NCBI GenBank assembly: GCA_032622095.1
Contig: CP136066.1
Span: 200,342,978 to 200,406,977 of the forward strand
Reading direction: 5' to 3'
DNA length: 64,000 nucleotides
DNA from: Siphonodentalium dalli
Taxonomy: Eukaryota; Mollusca; Scaphopoda; Gadilida; Siphonodentaliidae
How positions within the stretch are numbered: position 1 is the first letter of the stretch; the number at the start of each line of letters is the position of its first letter. Both the position numbers and the translations under genes were made by a program. Below, one piece after another: positions 56,463 to 64,000 of this stretch. Under the pieces are notes generated by a model. That model did not search any database and had not been told where the DNA came from. It worked only from the letters and a program-made list of their open reading frames with translations.

Positions 56463-56580
56463 GTTAAAGGCCCACATAATTTGTGAACCCCCAGATCACA
56501 TTATTAAAATATATGCCATAGTATATACCATTTGAAAGAGGAAGCCCCAACCCATTGTATTTTCAACTTATTCGAAACTG
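56463..56580 (+). repeat. Repeat F, copy 2
   Basis: 'GTTAAAGGCCCACATAATTT' then 'CCCAGATCACATTATTAAAA' and 'CCATTTGAAAGAGGAAGCCC', matching 53980-54095. Confidence 0.6.
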
Positions 56581-56900
56581 TGAACTATGCGAAACGTATC
56601 CAATCTGTGATCAACACGCGTTCAGATATTTATTTTGATACTTCAAGCTTGCATAGCAGGCGGGATAACTCTACTTATTTCCCCCGCAAATTGACTGGAC
56701 TGCCGAGACTGTTCGCTTTTGTGTCAACAAAATTCACAACAGCATGCACGCCATGATTCGCGCTGCCACTTGCCAAATTTGACAATGAAAAAAATAATTC
56801 ACATTTGGCAATCAATATTTTCATTTGGCAAAATTTTTTGGCAAGTCACTTTTGATTCATCAAGAAAGTTTATTAATATTTGTCACCCAATACCACTCAT
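56581..56900. other. No recognisable feature
   Basis: Non-coding. Frames of 74-75 codons without domains. Confidence 0.4.
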
Positions 56901-56904
56901 TTCG

Positions 56905-57041
56905 GTAAACTCTTTCATTATTAATGTTATTAATGGTGATTTATAAGGTTATGAAAAGTTAACACCTCTATCAAGATGCAATTAATCTGATATCATTAGT
57001 ATCGACGGGTGGAGGGATTGCTAGTATGTCTGGTGGTGGTG
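56905..57041 (+). pseudogene. Decayed copy of an exon-like segment
   Basis: It is about 92% identical by eye to 57542-57677, offset 637 bp. Compared with that copy, the acceptor AG reads GG ('CATTTCGGTAAACTC'), and the frame has a stop where the other copy has '..AAAAATGAACACC'. The shared translation would include 'HLYQDAIN' and 'ISLVSTGGGIASMSGGG'. It looks like a duplicated exon that lost its signals, or simply a non-coding repeat. Confidence 0.35.
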
Positions 57042-57177
57042 TTTAAATAGCTAATCCTCTTTGTCTCGATGTGCCTTTCTGATGAAGAAACCCTTCTACA
57101 ATTTCATTTTGATGTTGTTGGTTTATTGTTCGATGATAAACCCAAGGATAGAGGCGAGAAATATAAATAAGTAACTG

Positions 57178-57490
57178 CTTTCCTTGATGGTTACAGTTAT
57201 GCCCTGTGCCAATGAATTCTCTTATATATGCGAGTCGACCATAGGTCGCCTCGCATATATAAGAGAATGCATTGGCCTACATTGGTCATACATTCTTTAA
57301 AAAAATTATAATTTGTTCTTACATTTAAAAAAATAAATTATAATATTTTTCTACATTCTCTGACAATTTTATCATTTTTAATATGTGTTAAGCCAATGCA
57401 TTCTCTTATATATGCGAGGCGACCTATGGTCGACTCGCATATATAAGAGAATGCATTGGCACAGGGCCCTTCTGTTGGGTAAAGGGTTAA
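57178..57490. mobile_element. piggyBac-like MITE type P1, copy 3 (left end truncated)
   Basis: Begins inside the element at 'GATGGTTACAGTTATGCCC', carries both palindromes (57207-57277 and 57391-57463) and ends 'CTGTTGGGTAAAGGGTTAA' (TTAA 57487-57490). It separates the two exon-like copies at 56905 and 57543. Confidence 0.8.
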
Positions 57491-57542
57491 TTTGCATGTT
57501 AATTAGGATAACATAGTTACAAATTTGAGTCTATCATTTCAG

Positions 57543-57700
57543 GAAACTCTTTCATTATTAATGGTATTAATGGTGATTTATAAGGTTATGAAAAATGAAC
57601 ACCTCTATCAAGATGCAATTAACCGGATATCATTAGTATCGACGGGTGGAGGGATTGCTAGTATGTCTGGTGGTGGGAGATGTTCTCACCTATACGGCAG
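57543..57700 (+). CDS. Possible internal exon, unidentified protein
   Basis: An acceptor-like 'GAGTCTATCATTTCAG' precedes 57543 and a donor-like 'GGCAGGTATTA' follows 57700. The 158-bp interval is open in one frame for 52 codons plus 2 bases. It begins 'ETLSLLMVLMVIYKV' (a short hydrophobic run) and continues 'KNEHLYQDAINRISLVSTG' and 'GGIASMSGGGRCSHLYG'. No family is recognised. The duplicate at 56905 has lost both signal and frame. Alternative: a repeat with a chance open frame. No neighbouring exon on the plus strand was found. Confidence 0.3.
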
Positions 57701-57755
57701 GTATTATATCGGAGGTATACAGGTGTGGTGATCCTCGACATGAAAGAGTTGCCGC

Positions 57756-58788
57756 TTAGGGTACGTTCATACGCTGGCAATATTGCACCGCAAACCGCAA
57801 AATTGCCAGCTGCAAAAATTGCCAATACGGATTCATTTCTGCCAGCTGTCAACAAATCAGAGTTGGTTGTGATCAGGTACGACAGCAGTTTTTCCCGTGA
57901 TTGCTGATATCGCTGAGCTGCTTGCAATATATTAAGAACACAGTGCGTGTTGGTATTCTTAGGCCAGTCAAAATAATGTCAATTGATATATTGGAATATG
58001 AGATCGCCACGGCCCCATCCATGGGATGTTGCTGATATATGAGTGCCATAACCGTCGCCTAGAGAGGTGGTGGGTCCACACTTAGCTCAACGAAGAAACT
58101 CGACGACTTTCAGACTTTCAAGAAATCCCATTGGTACACGCCTTATATTGGTATTTTTAACTGGTACCACAAGCTTTCAAAATGTCGGTGGAAATTCCTA
58201 ACCTAAAATCCATGATTGGCAATCTATTCAAAAATACCACTGGATGCATGCAAAGTCAACCTTGTAACATACATACATTATTTAATCTGAATCAGTATTA
58301 TCAAAGTTTCAAACTATTGGGAATCTCATCGTAACACCTCCTATGGTTGATAACTCTCAACTGATTGCTACATTTCAGTAAAACAAATTCGGTCTAAAAA
58401 CAACAAATATCACACTTAACTTATTTGGTATATCAAATTATCATCTTCCCCTAGCTCCAACATTTCTGAAAAGTACCAATTTCGGAACTCTTTATACCAC
58501 GTCATGAGATTCCTCGCGTATAATTCATAATTATGAATGAATATGGCAGTAGCCTCACACAATTCGAATCAATGACAACACAGACACTTGTAATTATTGT
58601 TAGTGGCCTCGTTGTGTGGGAACCGGCAAAGAGGTAGAGCCGTTATCATAAATCGTCGTTGATTGTTGTCAACCAGCCACGACGGAACACGAGCTAGTCG
58701 GTAGCCTGCAAAAATGCCAGCTAACAAAACGACAATCGGGCATGGCATTTTTGCAGTGCAATTTTGCCAGCCTATGAACGTACCCTAA
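57756..58788. mobile_element. 1.03-kb TIR element (TTAGGGTACGTTCATA)
   Basis: The left end 'TTAGGGTACGTTCATACGCT' with 'GGCAATATTGCA' pairs with the right end 'TGCAATTTTGCCAGCC' and 'TATGAACGTACCCTAA'. Subterminal 'TTGCCAGCTGCAAAAATTGC' recurs on both sides. The interior has no supported ORF. If the element starts after TA, a TA flank is present on both sides, but no other target duplication is clear. Confidence 0.75.
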
Positions 58789-58811
58789 GTATAGTCTGTA
58801 TCGGCAGTTAC

Positions 58812-59340
58812 TTAAAATATACGGGCGGCGTTGGCGGTGGGTATGCTGTTAAAATATTCACCTCCGTCAAAACCCGCCATATACAGAAATAATAGTAAAA
58901 TATAGACATACTTTGTTCTTAAACCAATCAGAACTATGGCATAAACAGTATGGTATTGTCATTTTTTTATTCCTTTGTTATGTAAACAAACGCAAAATAC
59001 GTTACGTTACCTGGCTTTTGTTTAGATCCGGATATGTAAACATAAAGAGTGTTATTTGTTACTTTTGTCCTGATATGGAAATAATAAAGAGCGTTTATAT
59101 CATTTGTGTGTGATTAACCGATATAATTGCGCTGTGTTATGTAAACAGAAGCACAACGTCTGTAACACGAGCAGGCTCCTGCTTACGTACACCATCGTAC
59201 GTCTTGACGACAATATACCATTTAAGCGCTGATTATGTTTGGCATATGAACAAAACTATATATTTTTTAATATTCCTTCTGTTGATGGCGATTTTAAGAA
59301 TTATGGATATCTCTGCAACGAACGCCGTCTGTGCCTTTAA
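58812..59340. mobile_element. TTAA-flanked MITE, type P2, copy 2
   Basis: TTAA at 58812-58815 and 59337-59340. The ends are 'AATATACGGGCGGCG' and 'GAACGCCGTCTGTGCCT'. It is full length (529 bp) and aligned along its whole body with 18908-19435. It lies 40 bp downstream (minus strand) of the exon at 59381-59830, so it sits in that gene's putative intron. Confidence 0.85.
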
Positions 59341-59380
59341 CTGAATACATGTGACATGCGTTTGTACTACATATACTGAC

Positions 59381-59830
59381 CTTTTATAGACTGGGACTGA
59401 TAGTGGCACATATAAGTTGTCCCTGTAGAAACCTGGAGTCATATTATCCACATACGTGTCCCGGTATGATCCAAGATAAGGCGACCTGTCATATACACTC
59501 GGCTGAAGCCCCCGGTATGAACCAGGTCTATGCTCCACCCATGGCGTCTCGCGTATTTCCCTCGAGTTCCGGCTTATAAGGTCCCTCTCATACACGTCAT
59601 CTGATCTTCTGTAAATAGTTCGTGTTTCGCGCGGAGCGATATCTCTTCGTGTGTTTGCGTCATCAAACCTCTGACCTATTGCCTGGCGCCGCCCCGGGTG
59701 AGGACCGAGGTAGCGTTCTGTTGGCATTGTGGATCTAGACTCGTTATGAGTTCCCCGGATGTAATTCGGCAGATCATTTGAATCTTCATGTCGATGCGAT
59801 CCGTTGTACGGAACGACTGCTACGCTGTCA
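59381..59830 (-). CDS. Internal exon of an unidentified Arg/Tyr/Asp-rich protein
   Basis: On the minus strand a strong acceptor ('GTCTTTTTTGTTTTTGCAG') ends at 59831 and a strong donor ('AAAAGGTCAGTA') starts at 59380. The 450 bp between are open throughout: 1 base, 149 codons, 2 bases, so the exon is symmetric in phase. The protein begins 'DSVAVVPYNGSHRHEDSND' and contains 'MPTERYLGPHPGRRQ', 'YRRSDDVYERDLISRNSRE', 'SVYDRSPYLGSYRDTY' and 'FYRDNLYVPLSVPVYK'. It is hydrophilic and rich in Arg, Tyr, Asp, Ser and Pro, with spaced 'Y(D/R)R' and 'YRD' motifs and no membrane segment. That suggests an intrinsically disordered region, for example a cytoplasmic tail or scaffold. The open frame continues past the donor only into intron sequence and the P2 repeat, which supports splicing. 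No family is recognised. Flanking exons lie outside what I can identify. Confidence 0.65.
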
Positions 59831-59840
59831 CTGCAAAAAC

Positions 59841-61315
59841 AAAAAAGACTAGATTGAGATGGCGCTCAGCAATCTCTACCAGAGCGCACCAGTCATGCTT
59901 CCTTTCCGACTCTGTAACCGGCTGGGTACCAGTCCGTGTTTCTATATTTAACGTGGGATTTTCCAGCAAAAATGGCGAAACCTGATCGCTCCAAAATCAA
60001 GATTTCTATGTGCTTTGAGAACAATTCCCACACTAAAACATAATGACAGAATGGAAAATCAGAGCGGTAGTTTTGTTGACGATTTTCGCAAGCTACTCGT
60101 CAAAATTGCAGCAAATAAGAACTCTTGTGTTTGACTTGCCGTTCGAGTTGTGACAATGTCGTACACGTGCGTTTATACTTGTGTGATGATACAATAATCG
60201 GAGAACCGAATCACTCCGTTTCGAAATATAGTTCTTTGCTTCTAGTGGGACTTTCCAAACTTAAGGTACGAAATTACACAAATTTTAATCGATATTGTGT
60301 GTGTTTAACAAGGGCAGCATGTTGCTCTGTTCGCTTAGTATATATCTTAATATCGCGGAAGTCCACCAATTGTGGGGACAATGTCGCCGATAGCAGCGGT
60401 CTTACCGAGTCATCAAGGGAGGTAAACCCTGCATGGAGTTTGGGTGCTCAGTTGACCAACTTTTCCAATCAAAATCTCAGTTCCTCAAAGCTAGAAATGG
60501 GAAATTATTGATGCCTCTAGAACTGTATGCATGGTAAACTAGACGTCTTTTCTGAAATTTAATCAGATACTGTTGATATTGTATGGGAGATAATTGATGA
60601 ACCAGAAATAGGTGTTGTAGATAGAAGAAAATCCCAAACTTTTTTTTGTATTCGAGCTGTGCTTGAGTTTCATGATACGATTGTTTGAAAAAAACTTTTT
60701 TTTTCGAGAAATCCTCTATTCTCAACCATTGCATCGCGATAGTTGACGACGTCTGTCTCCTGTGATGTGCTTAATAATAATAATAACATTTTTTTTAAAT
60801 TCTGTATAGGTATTGTGGGAAATATTTTTTTTTCCAAAACAATTGCAATAGAATATTTGTTCAGGGTCGCGACGATGGTCATTTTTAATTCGCCCACCAG
60901 TACCATGATATACAAATACAGTGAGATAATGTTGACATTAAAATGGAGACAATTCATGAGACAGAAATATGTGTTTTGAGACGAAAAGATATTTCTATAA
61001 CTAAATTAAATTGAACTTGGATTGATTCCTTATGCAAGTCACAAAAACTCAAAAACTCTAGTATCTAGTTTATTAGCTGAGTAGATTTATTTTTGGCAAG
61101 CAATTTGCTTGTCTTTGAAATCAGGAACCGTTGGTTTTTGGAAGAAGTGACAATTTTCACGGACGCTATCTTGTCGGATAAAATAAAACAATGTTTGTGT
61201 TATTTAATTGATCGGACTTCCAATGAATGCAATATTTTAAATAGATTTGTTTATGGAAGAAACAGGTTTTTGAAAAAAAACACTTGAACAAGCAATGTAT
61301 GTGCCACCTTAAGAT
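59841..61315. other. Likely intron or intergenic DNA without recognised feature
   Basis: Upstream of the minus-strand exon. A 128-codon plus frame (60125-60511, TTG start) and minus frames at 60477-60957 lack domains and convincing splice sites. 60590-60640 and 60925-60985 share 'ATGAACCAGAAATA'/'ATGAGACAGAAATA' and 'GTGTT...GA.GAAAA' words, a possible old direct repeat. Confidence 0.4.
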
Positions 61316-61322
61316 ACTTAGT

Positions 61323-61467
61323 TGATATTACTTGGTTGGTTTAATATTAGGCCCGGTATCAGCCTCGGTAATCTCATATCAGCCTGAGACAGAAGATCGC
61401 GAAGCTTGCTATGAGGTTACCGAGGGCTGATATCAGGCCTATAATATCAAATCAACCAAGTAATATC
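61323..61467. repeat. 145-bp hairpin before the 31-bp satellite
   Basis: 'GATATTACTTGGTTGGTTTA' and 'GGTATCAGCCTCGGTAATCT' (left) pair with 'GAGGTTACCGAGGGCTGATA' and 'AAATCAACCAAGTAATATC' (right). The end 'GATATTACTTGGTTGG' resembles the satellite segment 'GATATTACTCAGATTGG'. Confidence 0.85.
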
Positions 61468-61587
61468 CTATTTACTAATGGGTTCGCCTCTTACTATTTG
61501 ACAATTCATTCAAATGAGTGACACCATAAAAATCGATATCTCCAGATTATTTAGCAGTGAAGTGGATTTACGACATGACATAAAACC

Positions 61588-63335
61588 ATATTACTCGGAT
61601 TTGTGATGTCGTAGAATGATATTACTCAGATTGGTGATGTCGTAAAATGATATTACTCAGATTGGTGATGTCGTACAATGATATTACTCAGATTGGTGAT
61701 GTCGTACAATGATATTACTCAGATTGGTGATGTCGTACAATGATATTACTCAGATTGGTGATGTCGTACAATGATATTACTCAGATTGGTGATGTCGTAC
61801 AATGATATTACTCAGATTGGTGATGTCGTACAATGATATTACTCAGATTGGTGATGTCGTACAATGATATTACTCAGATTGGTGATGTCGTACAATGATA
61901 TTACTCAGATTGGTGATGTCGTACAATGATATTACTCAGATTGGTGATGTCGTACAATGATATTACTCAGATTGGTGATGTCGTACAATGATATTACTCA
62001 GATTGGTGATGTCGTACAATGATATTACTCAGATTGGTGATGTCGTACAATGATATTACTCAGATTGGTGATGTCGTACAATGATATTACTCAGATTGGT
62101 GATGTCGTACAATGATATTACTCAGATTGGTGATGTCGTACAATGATATTACTCAGATTGGCGATGTCGTACAATGATATTACTCAGATTGGTGATGTCG
62201 TACAATGATATTACTCAGATTGGTGATGTCGTACAATGATATTACTCAGATTGGTGATGTCGTACAATGATATTACTCAGATTGGTGATGTCGTACAATG
62301 ATATTACTCAGATTGGCGATGTCGTACAATGATATTACTCAGATTGGTGATGTCGTACAATGATATTACTCAGATTGGTGATGTCGTACAATGATATTAC
62401 TCAGATTGGTGATGTCGTAAAATGATATTACTCAGATTGGTGATGTCGTAGAATGATATTACTCAGATTGGTGATGTCGTAGAATGATATTACTCAGATT
62501 GGTGATGTCGTAAAATGATATTACTCAGATTGGTGATGTCGTAGAATGATATTACTCAGATTGGTGATGTCGTAAAATGATATTACTCAGATTGGTGATG
62601 TCGTAGAATGATATTACTCAGATTGGTGATGTCGTAAAATGATATTACTCAGATTGGTGATGTCGTAGAATGATATTACTCAGATTGGTGATGTCGTAGA
62701 ATGATATTACTCAGATTGGTGATGTCGTAAAATGATATTACTCAGATTGGTGATGTCGTAGAATGATATTACTCAGATTGGTGATGTCGTAAAATGATAT
62801 TACTCAGATTGGTGATGTCGTAGAATGATATTACTCAGATTGGTGATGTCGTAAAATGATATTACTCAGATTGGTGATGTCGTAAAATGATATTACTCAG
62901 ATTGGTGATGTCGTAAAATGATATTACTCAGATTGGTGATGTCGTAAAATGATATTACTCAGATTGGTGATGTCGTAAAATGATATTACTCAGATTGGTG
63001 ATGTCGTAAAATGATATTACTCAGATTGGTGATGTCGTAGAATGATATTACTCAGATTGGTGATGTCGTAAAATGATATTACTCAGATTGGTGATGTCGT
63101 AAAATGATATTACTCAGATTGGTGATGTCGTAAAATGATATTACTCAGATTGGTGATGTCGTAAAATGATATTACTCAGATTGGTGATGTCGTAAAATGA
63201 TATTACTCAGATTGGTGATGTCGTAAAATGATATTACTCAGATTGGTGATGTCGTAAAATGATATTACTCAGATTGGTGATGTCGTAGAATGATATTACT
63301 CAGATTGGTGATGTCGTAGAATGATATTACTCGGT
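61588..63335 (+). repeat. 31-bp satellite array, about 56 copies
   Basis: The unit 'GATATTACTCAGATTGGTG' then 'ATGTCGTACAAT' is 31 bp (61681 to 61712). It is nearly invariant apart from one position, GTAC/GTAA/GTAG. C-type units fill about 61660-62410, and A- and G-type units fill the rest. Two units have GGCGATG (62160, 62315). The first and last units are diverged ('ATTACTCGGAT' and 'ATTACTCGGTTT'). No spacers, so it is not a CRISPR array. Stops in the frames, so it is not coding. Confidence 0.98.
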
Positions 63336-63419
63336 TTAAAAGCAAATTGAAGAGATATTCAGATAGGTCGATAAAAAGGCCGTTTTTATCATAACTAATT
63401 TATAAATAGGTAGTTTCAC

Positions 63420-63580
63420 CAGGGGGGGGGGTCGGAAAAAATTTCAGGCACGTATGCTGATTTTTTCCTTTCGATCATTGTTGTGACCCACCCACCCCCG
63501 CGTCCAAAATTATTTAACCGTTTTGGACACCCACCCCCCTTTTAACAATAAACAGATATTTGCGGGGGGGGGGGGTCACT
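63420..63580. repeat. Poly-G / CCCACCCACCCC element
   Basis: G run at 63422-63431, 'GGAAAAAATTTCAGGCACGT', 'GACCCACCCACCCCCG', 'ACACCCACCCCCCTT' and a 12-G run at 63564-63575. Related to 32990, 37240 and 63840. Confidence 0.6.
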
Positions 63581-63654
63581 GTAAACAGCTGTATATGAAT
63601 TTATGTGCATACTATTAGTCATGGATGTTAACATTGACATGTAAATAGGGTCAT

Positions 63655-63725
63655 TCGGCCAAAAAAACATGGCTGCCAACGGCCATCTTGGATTTCAAAA
63701 TCCAATCCATTAGTATGGGCTACAG
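63655..63725 (+). repeat. Single copy of the GGCCATCTTGG repeat
   Basis: 'AACATGGCTGCCAACGGCCA' then 'TCTTGGATTTCAAAATCCAA' and 'TCCATTAGTATGGGCTACAG' match a unit of the array at 9748-10397. Confidence 0.8.
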
Positions 63726-63834
63726 GCTATACTGTTTGTCTGATCATTATGAAGTTTTTCATTTATGTTAATATTGACATTCTAAGGTGTTTTAAGCCAA
63801 ACTCATTGCAAAAAACAGTCAAAAAGCCTTGCAG

Positions 63835-63940
63835 GAAAAAAATTTGAATTGCGGAAAATATTGTTTGTTGGTCCCATCGACCACCCACCCACCCCGGCAT
63901 ACGTGCTCGGATACCCCCCCCCCCCCCCCCCCCCCCACTG
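63835..63940. repeat. Poly-C element
   Basis: 'GGAAAAAAATTTGAATTGCG', 'ACCACCCACCCACCCCGG' and a run of 23 C at 63914-63936. Same ingredient order as 37240-37375. Confidence 0.65.
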
Positions 63941-64000
63941 GTATATACACAGTAAAGTGAGCTGCGTCTTGAGAAGATGAAATCCCGGATCTGACAAGCT

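Noticed and set aside
59233-59380. 3' continuation of the open frame beyond the exon
   Set aside because: A strong donor lies at 59380, and most of the continuation is the P2 repeat; the same peptide tail appears at other P2 copies.
60125-60511. 128-codon frame
   Set aside because: It starts at TTG, has no recognisable domain and lacks clear exon borders. It could hide a small exon but cannot be supported.
61588-63335. CRISPR array
   Set aside because: The 31-bp units are directly adjacent with no unique spacers, and the surrounding DNA is animal-like.
1-64000. Bacterial or phage gene cluster
   Set aside because: No ORF longer than 172 codons, no Shine-Dalgarno-led gene runs, abundant eukaryotic transposons and splice-type signals.

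Overview
The window looks like animal nuclear DNA, most likely from an aquatic invertebrate. It has no long open reading frames, no ribosome-binding sites and no operon-like gene spacing. Instead it holds spliced-exon signals, a decayed non-LTR (LINE) reverse transcriptase, a Helitron, many TTAA-flanked and terminal-inverted-repeat (TIR) elements, tRNA-derived SINE-like pieces and two tandem satellites. Motifs such as 'GGGCCATAACTCTG' runs, GTCC repeats followed by 'GGAGTTATAACTCC', and 'GGCCATCTTGG' units remind me of mollusc genomes. That is an impression and not a proven assignment.

Layout. 1-8300: mostly unannotatable AT-rich DNA with diverged hairpin elements (including a perfect 247-bp tandem duplication at 1640-2133) and a frameshifted LINE RT fragment on the minus strand (6624-7380). 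8300-19440: a run of non-autonomous elements. Several are bounded by TTAACCCTTT...AAAGGGTTAA and carry one or two copies of a 69-bp near-perfect palindrome. Others are foldbacks, a second TTAA family, and degenerate 155-180 bp tandem repeats. 19748-30103: a 10.2-kb minisatellite of about 209 copies of a 49-bp unit, preceded by about two decayed units in inverted orientation and followed by a small foldback. 34063-36885: a non-autonomous Helitron. 37567-44800: hairpin elements, a triplicated CRE-containing 52-mer, a 2.65-kb element with CACTG ends and CACA flanks that contains a TA-flanked MITE and a tRNA-like piece, and further foldbacks. 45000-56600: SINE-like and tandem repeats, a 4-kb inverted-repeat structure (47795-51815), a 170-bp hairpin, a (CT)n tract, and an 875-bp TIR element with a second TIR element nested inside it. 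56900-59830: the only convincing protein-coding material. One strong exon lies on the minus strand (59381-59830), and there is a weaker, duplicated exon-like segment on the plus strand. 61590-63335: a second satellite of about 56 copies of a 31-bp unit. The window ends in poly-G/poly-C-rich elements.

How it fits together. This is a gene-poor, hairpin-rich region, probably intronic or intergenic. I see no complete gene and no interacting gene set. The most interesting structures are the 49-bp array (a CTCF-like core in every unit, and 3 units = 147 bp) and the palindrome cassette, whose two subfamilies differ by apparently compensatory base pairs. All family assignments rest on reading termini and motifs by eye. 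No database search was possible.
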